This document shows, piece after piece, positions 10,758 to 22,392 of a DNA stretch of 64,000 nt. Position 1 is the first letter of the stretch; every line of letters begins with the position of its first letter. The notes under the pieces were generated by a model, which ran no database searches, was not told where the DNA came from, and saw only the letters and a list, made by a program, of their open reading frames with translations. A program made the translations under genes and the position numbers. This DNA comes from Septoria linicola (Eukaryota > Ascomycota > Dothideomycetes > Mycosphaerellales > Mycosphaerellaceae): the NCBI GenBank assembly GCA_024114885.1, contig CP099418.1:4774001-4838000 (forward strand). Reading direction: 5' to 3'.

Positions 10758-11742
10758 ACTGGCATTCTGCCCGCATTCGGATCGATGACCCGCATAAGAG
10801 AGCCTTGCCATATTCTTCACGCCAAAGACCCACCATGCTAGCTCTTCAGGATCTGAAACAGGCGAGCTTGTACCAGATGCATCAAGAGCTGCGCAGGACT
10901 CTAAGGAGACAAAACACTCTGTCGCGTGCCGTTAAGGCTACGGCTCGGCCATGTCCGTCACATCCAGTTATTGCGATGATGTTGTCAGCCACGCGATCTT
11001 CACTGCGAACGTTACGCGCCCTGAACAGATGCCGTGTCTCCCAGCCCCCAAAGCCCTCGATGGAAGGAGGTACCTGCAGAATGCAGATGCACCTTGAGTT
11101 TGTGATTGCTTTTGTACATATATGCGCGAGATACCCGACCATGTCAACTTTGCTTCCTTTTGTTTGGCGACTAGGAGCGATGGAAATGGAGAAGATGATG
11201 GCGTTCGTTCTTTGGTTACAAGATACCCATGCTGCTGATTGTCTAAGAAGTTATGGACACGCTACTCCACTCGAATAAGATCATCATGATGAGCTCTCGG
11301 TCCATTTCGCATGCTCGCGCTGGCAAAGAGGGTCTCACATTACCCAGAGATGCACTGTGAACATGTTTGACAGCAACCGTTCGCAACGCCGGTTCCTGAC
11401 CGAAAGCGGTAACTATCAATGCCGAGCAAATGTTTCAGATCCGTCCCGCGCCTTCCCGAAGCTCGGCTTCCGTCTCAACCAGCATATTCACGGACAATTC
11501 GATCTTGACACTTGATTCTAGGCACGTGAAGTCAATGCTAACGCCATTAAACGGGATGAGGAGTGAGGAAAGCTACGAAGTAAAGATAAGAACAGCATGC
11601 AGTCCTTTCTGTACTGCGCGCTCCTCAGCACACTTGCTGCCATGCCGTGAAGGAAACCTTGTCATCACTATTTACTTGGTGTGCTACCTCTTGTGCAGAC
11701 GATATCTCAGGCATTGATCTTACTTCCCAACGTAATACTATC
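10758..11742. other. Intergenic, no supported gene
   Basis: Contains a 157-codon plus-strand open frame (10805-11278) of poor coding character. It is most easily read as 3' untranslated sequence of the upstream gene plus the promoter of the hydrolase. Confidence 0.45.
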
Positions 11743-13185
11743 ATGGATCTCCGCTCTCTGGTCCGTCGTGCCAACTTCTCTTCACGCAAAGATCTGTATA
11801 TTGCACTCTCCGCTCCGGCCATTACGTTCCTGGCCGCCAAGCTCATCATCAACTTATACAACATATCGACTTCAGACGGCGTACCAACAAGGCCGAATGT
11901 ACTCAAGGCACCCTCAACCAAGCTGTTGACTGCTGAAGAGTACGACCAAGTGCCCTACCCTCCAGATGCCTTGCCAGGAGGACGCAACGTTGCCACGCCC
12001 TATGGAAATCTACGTGTCTACGAATGGGGTCCGGAATCTGGTCGCAAAGTGCTCTTCGTACACGGCATTTCCACTCCATGCATCTCGCTCTCCCGTGTTG
12101 CAAGCAGACTTGTCAAGAAAGGCTGCCGAGTGATGCTATTCGATTTGCCAGGACGCGGTTATTCGGACTGTCCGGACACTAGCCACTACCATCAAGATAT
12201 AAACCTCTTCTCGACATGTATTCTTTCTGTTCTCTCAAGCTCTCAACTGGCATGGACAACAGAGGGCTTCACGCTCGCAGGCTACAGTCTCGGAGGCGGT
12301 ATCGCCGCAGCATTCACAGCTTACTACCCTGATCTCGTGGAAAGCCTCGTCCTCATCGCTCCAGGCGGACTCCTGCGTCCAACAAGATTAAGCCTGTCCT
12401 CTAAGATCCTCTACTCCGGTCTCCTACCAGACGAGGTCGTCAACTACTTCGTCGGACGCAGACTGCGAGTCACAACACCCAAGCCCAAAGCCGCACCCTC
12501 AACACCTCCCTCCACGCTTCGCTCTCGCATCCAAGACCTCAAAAAGTTCGACTGGACCCAAGTCCCCCACTCCAACAAACGCCGGATCTCCGTCACAGCC
12601 GCCGTTCACGCCGAAACAGCCTCATGGTCCGACGACGAGGATGACAACGATGGCGAAATTGACCCTCACGCTCCTGGTCAAGACAGCACATCACCCATTT
12701 TCGACGACAGACCCAACATTTCTCCTGCAACCGCTGTAGCCTGGCAAGTCGAAACCCACCCCGGCTTCATCCCTGCTTTCATTAGCTGTATCAAGTATGC
12801 ACCTATTCATGATGGACACGCGCTCTGGGAAATCATCGGAGAGCGCTGCGCTGCTGCGAGAGCGCAGTACGAGAGATATGCGAATCGTATTGTGGGGAGG
12901 AAGCACTCTGTCGCGGACTCGGATAGTTCTGGCTCGGAGTTTTCGGAGGCTGGTGCTAAAGGCGCGAGGAGAGGACTAGACGAAGGGAAAGTTCTGTTGT
13001 TGTTGGGTAAGAAGGATGTGATTATTATGCCTGATGAGACGGCACAGGATGCTTCCGCGGCGCTGGGGAAGGAGAATGTGGAGATTATGAGGCTGAATGG
13101 CGGACATGATCTTGTGTTGTCGAATGTGGATGGGTGTGTGAATGCTATGGTGGCGTTTTGGGAGGGCGGAGGACATGGGATCTGA
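11743..13185 (+). CDS. Alpha/beta hydrolase, membrane-anchored
   Basis: Intronless gene of 480 residues with an alpha/beta hydrolase fold. A hydrophobic stretch at about 18-40 probably anchors it in a membrane. The oxyanion HG pair is at H107-G108. The nucleophile elbow is GYSLGG with Ser182. The late acidic residue is probably in GKKDVIIMPDE, and the catalytic His is in NGGHD near 455. Between the core and the C-terminal strand is a long insert (about 245-350) containing an acidic, probably disordered segment (SDDEDDNDGE). The ATG at 11743 is preferred because it lies just before the basic N-terminus (MDLRSLVRRA); the frame is open further upstream to 11647. The substrate cannot be told. Lipid, ester and epoxide hydrolases all share this fold. 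Confidence 0.9.
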   Translation: MDLRSLVRRANFSSRKDLYIALSAPAITFLAAKLIINLYNISTSDGVPTRPNVLKAPSTKLLTAEEYDQVPYPPDALPGGRNVATPYGNLRVYEWGPESGRKVLFVHGISTPCISLSRVASRLVKKGCRVMLFDLPGRGYSDCPDTSHYHQDINLFSTCILSVLSSSQLAWTTEGFTLAGYSLGGGIAAAFTAYYPDLVESLVLIAPGGLLRPTRLSLSSKILYSGLLPDEVVNYFVGRRLRVTTPKPKAAPSTPPSTLRSRIQDLKKFDWTQVPHSNKRRISVTAAVHAETASWSDDEDDNDGEIDPHAPGQDSTSPIFDDRPNISPATAVAWQVETHPGFIPAFISCIKYAPIHDGHALWEIIGERCAAARAQYERYANRIVGRKHSVADSDSSGSEFSEAGAKGARRGLDEGKVLLLLGKKDVIIMPDETAQDASAALGKENVEIMRLNGGHDLVLSNVDGCVNAMVAFWEGGGHGI

Positions 13186-13271
13186 TCCTAGATGTGTTTG
13201 TTTTGGTGCATGCGTTCAAGCGTTTCACTTGCAATCTCCAGCTGTGTCTATATTGCCACTAGAAGTCTAGA

Positions 13272-15439
13272 TCAAGTTCCGACAGTACAGCCACGGTCCT
13301 TCTCTTTGTCCTTCACAAGTTCTTCTACGTCCATGTCTTGACCTGACTTCACCATGGCGGTCAAGTTGCGCTTGCTGCATCGTCCAAAGTACTGACATTC
13401 CTTTGCTCTCCCTACTAATCGTTCTCGCGCATCACTCGTAGCTCCAAGCTCGACAACGAGCAAGAATACCAAAATCCCGGTGACCAGCCCGATGAGCTCC
13501 AGCGAGTTCAGCGAATGTGCGAGTGGGAGGCATACGATGACAGTTGCCATCAACACCCGCCATACCAGTCGTTTATGCTTCGTCAACCGGATGTTCTCAT
13601 GCTCTCGGTGGACATGACTTGCTGAGATCAATGCCATGAATATCAGTGCCACTCCAAATCCACCACAATAAAACCACCTGAAGCCATTGAGGATATGGTC
13701 CTCGGATCGTCCTTGATACTGTTCGGTCAGGTATTGGAGGTGGGTGTTCCCCTCATCGTGCGCAGCTACTAGCATCGCAAGGCCACTGCCTCCCAGGACG
13801 AATGTCATGATGAATGGCAAGTGGCCCATACTCCATGCGAATGCGCTGAGCTTGTGTCGACGAATAGCGTGAGAGCGCAGATTTGATGCATCTATTTCGA
13901 AGTACATCCAGTTGAAGATGAAGCATTGGGTCAGACCGAGAATGGCTTTGCCGTAGAAAGAGTCGATGCCGTTGACTGTGGATTGGTAGAGAAGCGCGAC
14001 GACTGTGTAACCAAAAACAAGCGAGACGAAGGCGTTGGTGCGTTCGACGCGATGTTCGATGTTGATAGCCGGAACGACTGAGAAGAGATTCTTGCTTTCG
14101 GACCTGGATATGAAGCGTGTGTAGAAGGCTTCTACCCAGAAGAATCCGACATGTCCCGCCAAGTCAACGAACAATGCGAGGAAGATGGGGATGAGTTGAT
14201 TCGGCCATTCCACGTGTACGCTTCCGATCCAAAGTGCTGCGCCGAGGAGCGTCATAGCGACATGGAAGATCATCACCGGACGGACCATGGGAATGAAGTA
14301 GCCGCAGAGGAGCAGGTAGCAAGCCATGAACAGCCGTGCAGCGAGGTAGAAGCCGATCAGCGTTGCGTAGGTATGCTCGAATGCCTCTACGATGTTTGTT
14401 GTATACCCGAACAAGCAAGCCAGGAGAAACAGTATGGAGAGCCTTTGGAAGACATCGTCTGTCTCAAACCAGCTAATGAAAAGGGCCACATCGGTCCAGA
14501 TCTTGTAAGAGAGGGTAAGGGTAATCACGAAATGTAGAAGGCTAAGGCCAGTAGGGTGTCCGGCAGTGTGGTCTCCGTTAATTTGAATTATTCCTGGAGT
14601 CCGATGTCAGCACATGCCTGCTCTTTCATCACTTGGGTATAATACGCTCGTACCGACGTAGAGTAGGTCCACAAACAGCTCAAAAGACTGCACTTCTTCA
14701 CTACCTGCTGAGCGCCAGAGGATGCCTTTGTGGAAATATTGGCGTAGCGTGGGAATCTTGAAAAGCTTCAAAGGAGTCGCAAAGCCACGTTCACAAGGAG
14801 ACCTGGGCTTGTCAATAGACGACCCTGTGCTACACGATTTGAGCTTTACTCACTGCGATTTGTCGCTGAGGCTCGAAGTTGGTGTCGTCGATCCGCTGCC
14901 ACCAGGACTATCGTCATCATAACTTCTCACATGCGCACTGTAACCATAGCGATCGAAATGAGCTTCCAACGCCACCCCGTGGGTCGTCACCTGCAGCCGG
15001 TCAGTCCAAAATATCGGAGACAGCATAGTGGCAAGCAAATTGGTACCCGATCGAGCTCACTGGCAAGCGCATCCAACTCGGCATGCACATCTGCGAACTT
15101 TTCAAACACTTCTCTATGCTGAAATCTGAGCTCCTCCCTCCTATCCTCACGATGCATCTGCGCTTCTCGAAGTGCGTTCAGGTGCTCGGCCGTTCCAGAG
15201 ATGTATACATCAAAGGTGGAGTCCTCATGAACCTGAGCTAGTCGTTTCTTGAGTGCGTCGGCTTCTTCTGGCGAGGCTGCAACATGAATGCGCTTGCCAT
15301 TCGGGTGAAGAAAGTGTCGAAGCCGTTCGCGTATGCGCGAACCATTGTGGTGGTGATGGTGTGAAGATACTTCCGTAGACTTGGTATCAATACCGACTGT
15401 GTGCTTCTCTAAATCACTGTTCATCGGCGTGCTGGTCAT
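13272..15439 (-). CDS. LtrA-like (low temperature requirement A) multi-TM protein
   Basis: Four exons can be joined in one frame: 15439-15047, 14990-14854, 14802-14654 and 14593-13272. The three introns are 51-60 nt with consensus ends (GTACCA, GTGAGT and GTACGA donors; CAG acceptors). The product is 666 residues. An N-terminal cytosolic region with a His-rich patch and a charged helix leads to the conserved FELFVDLLYVG entry of the LtrA domain. SWFETDDVFQR and many transmembrane segments follow. The family is named from a Listeria cold-growth locus; the fungal members have no settled biochemical role. The start at 15439 is the first ATG of the frame; a second one lies at 15424. Its stop is only 86 bp from the stop of the convergent hydrolase gene. 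Confidence 0.9.
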
Positions 15440-16051
15440 GATCGTGATGTTTGGCGTCACAAATGCTCAATACAGTGCTACAGTCGCCTGGTGTTGTGTT
15501 GTCTTCGAGGCGCGACGGGTTGTTTCTCATTTCAGCGTGAGTGTCTGATGTGGAAGCAGCTGAGGTTTGAGCTGTCGTGCCGATCCTGTTGGGCGTCCCT
15601 GGAGCTAGCTGGCAATGCAAGTCAGAAGCGCCACCATGCTGATAGAGCGATCAGTCAGCATCTTCTTATCACCATCAAGCGGCGCACTCGAGGTGCAGCG
15701 CGATGGCTAGGATAACATGTGTCAGCAGTTGTTCTGATCCATTCACTACGCCGAGCTTGTCGAGAGCAACCGGCTGTTACTGGAAGTCGTTCGAAGCTGA
15801 GAGCGAAAGAAGAGTTGCTCGATAGTTGCGCCAAAAAAAGCTTCCGGATCCTTGTCAAACGCTTCTTCGGCCACAGGCAAGCGCTGATCCGTGTCGCACT
15901 TGCCAATAGAGGAAATCATCTGTCTTTTCGAATGCTGTACACAGTCAATACATTTGTTAATAACGAATATGCAGTATAATGCCTGCAGCTGCAAAATCTG
16001 TACAGCGCCACTTTCCACAACTCCTCGCTAAAAGACATGTCTGTATCACTT
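15440..16051. other. Intergenic, no gene seen
   Basis: Promoter side of the LtrA-like gene and 3' side of the transporter. Only short unconvincing frames. Confidence 0.5.
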
Positions 16052-17845
16052 CTATCGCCGCCTTTCGGGAGAGGTCTCCCCGTCACTTTCTGCTTCTTCT
16101 TCATCTTCACTGGTGCTTTCATCTCCTTCTGCCTCGAGTTGTGCACTCCGGATGCCCCAACTCATTAAAAATCCAATAAATGAAATGCCGCCGAACACGC
16201 CAAATGCCATGGCCTCGCCTTTGGGTTGAACACGAGTAGCAGCAGTGAACAACGAACCACTAATGAATGGTCCTAGTGCTCTTCCTCCTGCGCTCAAGGT
16301 TTGCGCGAGCCCATTCAACGTTCCCAGAACAGCATGAGATGGCGCACTGTTGGTGATGAGGAGCAGTGCACTGGTCAAGCCTCCAACAGAAGCCACCGTC
16401 TTGATAAGAAGCACCGCTCCTAACTCAGCCCACAGCCATATCTTTCCCATTTTGGTCGGATCATGTGTACCGTCCTTGCCGTCCTTATAGCCAACCCAGG
16501 GCATGAGTAAGAATGCGAGCACAAACCCAGCAAGGCCAGTGCGATACGTAGCTTTGTTGCCCATCTTTTCTCTAAGCTTCCCAAATATGCCAACTTGGAA
16601 GAGGATCGTGATTAGTCCGGCGAAAGCAAGACTGGTTCCTATCTCTTCTGGCGAGAGGTTGCGTCCGGTCGGGGGTCTTCCTTCAGAGAAGATAGGGTAT
16701 AGCGAATTGAAGCTCACGTTGCTGAGCTGGAAGATCAGATACGATATCAGTAGAAGCACGGTATCCCTGTTGAAGACATCTTCCCGACCAAGCTCTTCGT
16801 GATTATGATGAAACAGCGCTGCGCTCTCGTCTTCTTCGTTTGCCTCTTCATCCTCATCATTGTCGTCTTCATCGTCTTCCTCTTCCACTGTGGAGTCGCT
16901 TGCTCGAAGTGTACCATAGCCGTGGTTCTCGGAGTTCTTCTTCCTGCGTAGATACGTTGGCTTCGACGAGCTTGTGAACTGCCATATCCAGGCAAATAGA
17001 CTACCGACTCTCTTTTTGAAGGGCGGCAGCTCGTTAGCTGTATCTAGCGACTCTTTCAAGAAAATGGCCGTGAGAACAAAGTCTATCAAGAGTACGCCGG
17101 CCGAGAAGAGGTTGGGAAGCAGGTATGGGTAAGGGTTCGGCTGACCGGGCTTGAAAGGATGCTCTCTCATAACCAGAAGACCTCCTATCAATGGCCCCGT
17201 GATGCCGCCAAGTCCATAGATCACCGGCAAGTAGGTGAACGCACGACTCTGATTCGAACGGTCGGTGATTTCACCTAAGCATGTACTGATGACGCCTTGG
17301 TTGCCATTTACCACACCCATCAATGCCTGTATCAGGATCGCGTGCCATAGCCTTCGAGAAAAGCCAAAGGCGATGAAGCAAACCGCAGTGAACAGCGTTC
17401 CTGTCAACACAATTGGCTTGCGCCCTATCCTGTCGGAGAGCCATCCCCAGAGGAAGTTCGTTGCAAATTGCGCCAGAGCAAAAGCGGATGCAATCAGACC
17501 GACATACATGCCGATGTTTTCCTCCTTGACATTGGGGAAGCTGGAGGCCATATCAGGCAGATACGGCGATATGCTGTTCAGTGCCGTCTGCTCCGCCAAA
17601 GCAATCACAGCCAATATGGCAAGCTGCCCTGTGGGCAAAGGCGTCTCCTGCTGGTGCGCTGCAGAGTCATCGGAGTTCTCCCTGCTCGGCGGCGTCCGCT
17701 CAGTCGAGCCATTGCTCTTCATGTCCTTGGGCGGCCTTCCAGCGTCCCTGGGAGGTGCGGTCGGGAATGTCTGGTAATGGATGGTCGACGAAGTTCGATG
17801 GTGCAGACTCGGTTTCTGCGCTCGTCGGTCTGAGGCGGATGGCAT
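16052..17845 (-). CDS. MFS transporter, DHA1/ZIFL-like
   Basis: Intronless 597-residue major facilitator with about twelve membrane segments. After a 70-residue polar N-terminus comes TM1. Motif A between TM2 and TM3 is GWLSDRIGRKP (about 134-144). The antiporter-like Gly-rich motif is GLGGITGPLIGG in TM5. The central cytosolic loop is long and strongly acidic (about 325-350, runs of E and D), and the C-terminus is also acidic. This layout matches fungal DHA1 proton antiporters related to plant zinc-induced facilitators. The substrate is unknown, and drug or organic-anion efflux is inference. It lies in a run of minus-strand genes but with its own promoter-sized gap. The first ATG, at 17845, is used. 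Confidence 0.9.
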   Translation of the reverse strand: MPSASDRRAQKPSLHHRTSSTIHYQTFPTAPPRDAGRPPKDMKSNGSTERTPPSRENSDDSAAHQQETPLPTGQLAILAVIALAEQTALNSISPYLPDMASSFPNVKEENIGMYVGLIASAFALAQFATNFLWGWLSDRIGRKPIVLTGTLFTAVCFIAFGFSRRLWHAILIQALMGVVNGNQGVISTCLGEITDRSNQSRAFTYLPVIYGLGGITGPLIGGLLVMREHPFKPGQPNPYPYLLPNLFSAGVLLIDFVLTAIFLKESLDTANELPPFKKRVGSLFAWIWQFTSSSKPTYLRRKKNSENHGYGTLRASDSTVEEEDDEDDNDEDEEANEEDESAALFHHNHEELGREDVFNRDTVLLLISYLIFQLSNVSFNSLYPIFSEGRPPTGRNLSPEEIGTSLAFAGLITILFQVGIFGKLREKMGNKATYRTGLAGFVLAFLLMPWVGYKDGKDGTHDPTKMGKIWLWAELGAVLLIKTVASVGGLTSALLLITNSAPSHAVLGTLNGLAQTLSAGGRALGPFISGSLFTAATRVQPKGEAMAFGVFGGISFIGFLMSWGIRSAQLEAEGDESTSEDEEEAESDGETSPERRR

Positions 17846-18830
17846 GCTTGAAATGATAGCCGAGCGATTGTTGGCCGCATCAGTGAGCGAGAGTGCGCGC
17901 GAGACAGCGCCTGACTACGCCGGCGGCTGTCGCGCGACTGGAGTTGAGAATAATCTTCCACACGATCCACGTTCCAGCCTTGCTAAGGAACAAACGGTTC
18001 AATCTCCAAGAATGTATCCTCCTGCTCTCCACCGCGATAGTATGTTGTCGTCCGTTTCTGTCGCATGACAGTGACAGAAAAGCTCAATTGAGGCATCACC
18101 GAGAAACGGCAGGGAGCACTGACCAGAGCCGATGACGCAGCCTGCTCCCAATCACCATCGACGCGAATGTCAGTCGCGAGCGTCCTCGTGATGAAGGAGA
18201 AACGCATTGTATTTCTTGATGATCCAGGCCTGTCTTCAATCGCATCACGACTACACAGTCACGGCATTGATGCATCAAAGGAGGTGGATGAGATGGACAG
18301 ACACTCATCTTCTCAGCAGCTACCTACTGACAGGGTTCTAACGCGTCTCTTTCGCGTTTCTTCCCTACTCCTGCTAAAGCCCTCTTCCCTCTCCTTCACA
18401 TCCGCACTCTCGTCCACGGCGGATCGACGGCGCAAGTACTTACGTGGTAGACGATGAGCAAGACTTCCGCTTTGCTTCTCGAACTCCAGACCGCGACTCG
18501 ATGACACTCGGCGAGCAGTTCTCATCTCCAGCGCCAGGACCTGGGCAGCTAAGACCATTGGTGTTAATGATCTGCCCAAATCCACCACGCCTTGTAGCCT
18601 GCGAGGTGCCATCGTGCTGAATATGCCCTGGACGCTGCGCCGCCGCCATTGAGGCCGCGGTCATGCATGCGAGACATCCTCTGTATTGTTCCAAGTTGCC
18701 TCGATCCCTTCTATCAATCTCACTCAATAGCCATCAGGACTACTGATGCTACATCCATCAGTTCCCTGGCAGCCGAGAGAATCAGCGGTCCAGAGCGCGG
18801 TTCCACCTCTGTTCTGCTCCGTCCGCTGCT
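17846..18830. other. Intergenic, no gene seen
   Basis: About 1 kb upstream of the transporter and downstream of the ankyrin gene. Short frames on both strands show no family-like content. Confidence 0.5.
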
Positions 18831-19979
18831 TCATCTGTCAACTGCGCCGAGTAGCAACGAGCGGATGGCATCCTTGGTCGTAGGATGCCCCCAACCCTCA
18901 TTGATTTCCAGTGCAGTCCGACCGAGTTCATCTTGAAGCAGCGGATCTGCTCCACCTACGTCCAACAATACCTGCACAAGCTCTGGCTGCGGTACTTTGC
19001 CCACAACAGCGCTGCTCACTGACTTGTGCAGAGCGCAACCATTAACACCCTCCGGAGACTGGTCTGGCAAAGGGGTAAGGTCTACGGACGCCTTGAGGCC
19101 CAACAGATAGCGAACCATGTCCAGTTCCTGATAGAGAGCGGCCAACTGCAAGAGACTAGCCTGGTCTATGATGCGTGTCAAAGAAGGCTCCTCCGAAAAC
19201 ATATTTGGGCTGGTCCAGTATCCGGGGTCGTACAAGGCACTTTCGTAGTCTGCCACACTTGGAACTTTCGCTCGGGGGTCAATGTTTTGTATCAGAACCG
19301 CTAGAACTTCGACATCTCCAGTCCGAACTGCGGCTTGAAGACACGGTACTCCAACTATACGGCCATGCTCGAGCAAGAGCTCCACTACCCCACGACCATG
19401 GCCAAGATTGTTGGTCATGCCTCGGATACCAGTAGGCCAGCCGTTGTCAACTAAAACACGGAAGAAATATAGTGGTCTGCGATCTTCTTTGACACTGATC
19501 GTGTCCAGTCCCGGGTCCATCAGCGCCCCTTGTCCAAACAGAAATTTGAGCATCTCTGCGTCTCGGCCATCCAAAGCTGCTTTGAGCATAGCATGTAGCG
19601 GTAGTGCTTGATGGTCTGCCTGCAGTTGTGTACAAATGTCTTTCAACACCCTTAAATCGCCCGTGCGAACAGATTCTTGCCAGTCAGGCAATACATTGCG
19701 ACTTGCTGGTCCAGCAGAAATCTTCTCATGCAACGGGCCATGATCAACCAGCTGCCGGATATCCATGCGAGCCAACTGATATTGGACGTCGAGGAGATTG
19801 TGCTGAGCTAGTAGCTGTGCAAACATTCGTGAGCAGCGGCCGTGCAGCTCACAAAGGCACGCAAGGTGGGCGCGTGCTGCAGTGTCTATTAATCTGCATG
19901 TATCTCCCACCACGAGCGCTTTCGTTCGGCAGAAACTTGGTGTACCACTTACCACAAGAAGAACAGGATTAGCAGTCAT
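18831..19979 (-). CDS. Ankyrin-repeat protein
   Basis: Single-exon protein of 382 residues starting at the ATG at 19979; the frame is open a little further to a GTG. The middle and C-terminal parts hold degenerate ankyrin repeats, seen as helical pairs around LHAMLKAALDGRDAEMLKFL, LQAAVRTGDVEVLAVLI, LLQLAALYQELDMVRYLL and ELVQVLLDVGGADPL. The final repeat has the TALEINEGWGH form. Ankyrin arrays bind other proteins; no enzyme domain is present. A strong donor-like GTAAGT follows the ninth codon, but no acceptor restores the frame, so I keep it unspliced. Fungal genomes carry many such accessory ankyrin genes and the role is unknown. Confidence 0.8.
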   Translation of the reverse strand: MTANPVLLVVSGTPSFCRTKALVVGDTCRLIDTAARAHLACLCELHGRCSRMFAQLLAQHNLLDVQYQLARMDIRQLVDHGPLHEKISAGPASRNVLPDWQESVRTGDLRVLKDICTQLQADHQALPLHAMLKAALDGRDAEMLKFLFGQGALMDPGLDTISVKEDRRPLYFFRVLVDNGWPTGIRGMTNNLGHGRGVVELLLEHGRIVGVPCLQAAVRTGDVEVLAVLIQNIDPRAKVPSVADYESALYDPGYWTSPNMFSEEPSLTRIIDQASLLQLAALYQELDMVRYLLGLKASVDLTPLPDQSPEGVNGCALHKSVSSAVVGKVPQPELVQVLLDVGGADPLLQDELGRTALEINEGWGHPTTKDAIRSLLLGAVDR

Positions 19980-22392
19980 ACACCGAGTTTTACTCGTCAC
20001 GAAATTCCTCCGTTTACGCCTACATGCTTAAGAGATAACAACAACCCTGTCCAACCATGCTAGCCAGCTCGTACCTGCATTTATTTGCAGTGTAGATTGA
20101 GATGAAGCTCGCTCAGCTCTTGCTTCACAACAATGGTCATCAGGCTTGAGCCGACGTTAGCTTGACAGTTTACATCAAGCCACAAGCTAACAGGATTCGC
20201 TTATTTTAAACAATACAGATCTAGGCTGAAACCCAATCTGTAACGAAGCGGTCCAGAATTGGGGACGTTGCAGGATGGCACAAGCCGACGCAATCACAAA
20301 GTTTGGGCCAGAACAATAGTCAGCCCGGCCAAGCCTGCAAAGCACAGCATCACGATTTCCGCTAGTGTGCTGGTCTCGATGTTGAGCATGAAAGCCACAC
20401 TGCTCGTCCGCGCGTAAGCTGCTGCACCGGTTGTACATACAAACAGGTGAGTACAAGCGGGTCTATCGAGCCTCGCACGACTCGCACGATCACAACCGGT
20501 TCAAATCACGTTTCCCGCCGCAAATCGTTCAGCCGGGGGATTTCGGATGAATCTCCGAGCTGCAGAACGGCAACTATAGCCTACATGCTCCCGAATTGGC
20601 TAGACGTGGCCGTGTGCACAGTGGCTGTGTGACCGCAGTACACGCTTAAGAGGCCAACTTCACCTTCAATTGCCCTGATAACATTGTTTCACAGCAGGAT
20701 TCCGCATGCGCACATGCGCAATATCGACGATGCGGTCGCACCTCGTTCGTATTCGATGAAGAGGATTCTATGAGTCGCACGAGCAGAAAAGCGGCTTCGC
20801 TTGAGCGCTTGATCAATCTATCACGGAGTCGTCTACAATACAACGCGTGTACTGATGCCAGAAACCGGCTGTTGCTGCATAGAAGTTGGATTATGGCTGC
20901 TACGAGGTGCTCACATGCAGAGCAAAAATTAGTCAAAGATTCGGCGAGCCACAGAGGCTGGACGTAGGCCAATCCGGCCTTTCACCTCTAACGGAGACCT
21001 GTATCATAAGACTTGTTGTTCAGTCAAGTCGGTACTACATACAGCCTGCTCTGCCCTTGCAGAACCTCGCCTGAGAGGCCGCAGCAAGGACAAAGCAGGC
21101 TCGGGAACAATCATCGGTCGTGCATCGCTCGATTGAAGATCTCGTGGCTCGCTATGAAGTAGAAATACTGCAGTCCAGGCCTTGCGCCCAAGCGAGCCTA
21201 ATATGCAGGCTGACATTACGACACTTCTACCCTCTTAGGCTATGCGCGCAAGTGCGCGTCGGCTTCCAACGTCGACTAATGCCTTGAATCGAAACGCCTG
21301 CAATCATCGCCCAATGTGTTGTTGTAGTCCGGCAGCTGATCTGCATGAGTATGATGTTCGAGTCACTATCGACTGCTACGGACTAAGAGCGGGCGATCTG
21401 CTGCCAATAAGATCGGCAGATGTTGAAGACCAATATACGGCTCTTTTCAGATCCGAGCAAAGGTGAGGAACGGCAACAGTCGTTCTTGAAACATACTCAA
21501 AGGGTTTGCATCACGACAACTTGAAGCCAGATCCTTGCGAGCTTTAACTAGTCCTTTCGCAACATCGCTCACTGCGGACTATCCATAGAACCATCTGACC
21601 ACTGTTCGAGAGGAGAATAAGTAACTCAGTATACTGTTTCTCGCGCATGCATACACCAAGTCCAAATCACTTCAAGCCATAAAGTCATTAATACCACATA
21701 TCAAAATACCGACTTGTGCAAAGAGTAACAAAAAAGAAGACAAAGAATAGTCATTTCCAACTCGTTGCCATGAATCGTATGCAATGCTGAAAATCGAGGA
21801 ATGCTTTCTCTTCCGACCTACCCTCTCCGTCCAATTGAATCAATCGTTCATGGGCATATCTAGCACCAGAAAAAGAACCGACGACTGACACACGTGAGAC
21901 CAGAGGTGCCAACGGTCCTCCCAGCCTTCGCTGGAATAGCCAAGGCTGTGCTACGTCCGCTTCAGAAGAAATGGGTGGCCTTCACACGAGGGAACAAGAA
22001 GCAGGCAGTGAAGTATAGATTCGGAAAAAAGGATCTCAATCATCGCTCGTTGTCTGTACTACCAAGCGTGTAAATGTCCGCTTCGGACGACTGAATGGAG
22101 CTTCCTATCCATCTCGCACACCTAGCATGATCCAAACGTCAACGACACGCAGATTGGACTAGAGGGTTTAGCAGCGCTGATGGCTTTTCATCGGAAATAC
22201 AGTTTCGAGATTGCGATGCAGTACCATTCATGGTTTCGTTACATGCACCTCCCCAATCACTTCCAACACATCACTATCCTGGTGTAATGTAATGCAATGC
22301 AGTCCTCCATCCAACCAGCCGGCCACATATATGCCATCAATATGCTGTCGTCAATCACCTCGTCGACACACAAATATGCTCGAAGGTAAAGG
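19980..22392. other. 2.4-kb gene-poor interval
   Basis: No open frame with convincing coding character, no recognisable transposase and no tRNA. The right part (about 21650-22390) probably holds the 3' end of the Vid24-domain gene. The left part is upstream of the ankyrin gene. Confidence 0.5.

Noticed and set aside
10805..11278. A 157-codon plus-strand open frame after the coiled-coil gene
   Set aside because: Irregular composition, no domain, and position fits a 3' untranslated region.
19920..19979. A GTAAGT donor after nine codons of the ankyrin gene
   Set aside because: No downstream acceptor restores the repeat frame, and the unspliced frame is open.
20490..20510. GGTTCAAATC, a B-box-like motif
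   Set aside because: No A-box or cloverleaf-compatible sequence upstream; isolated match.
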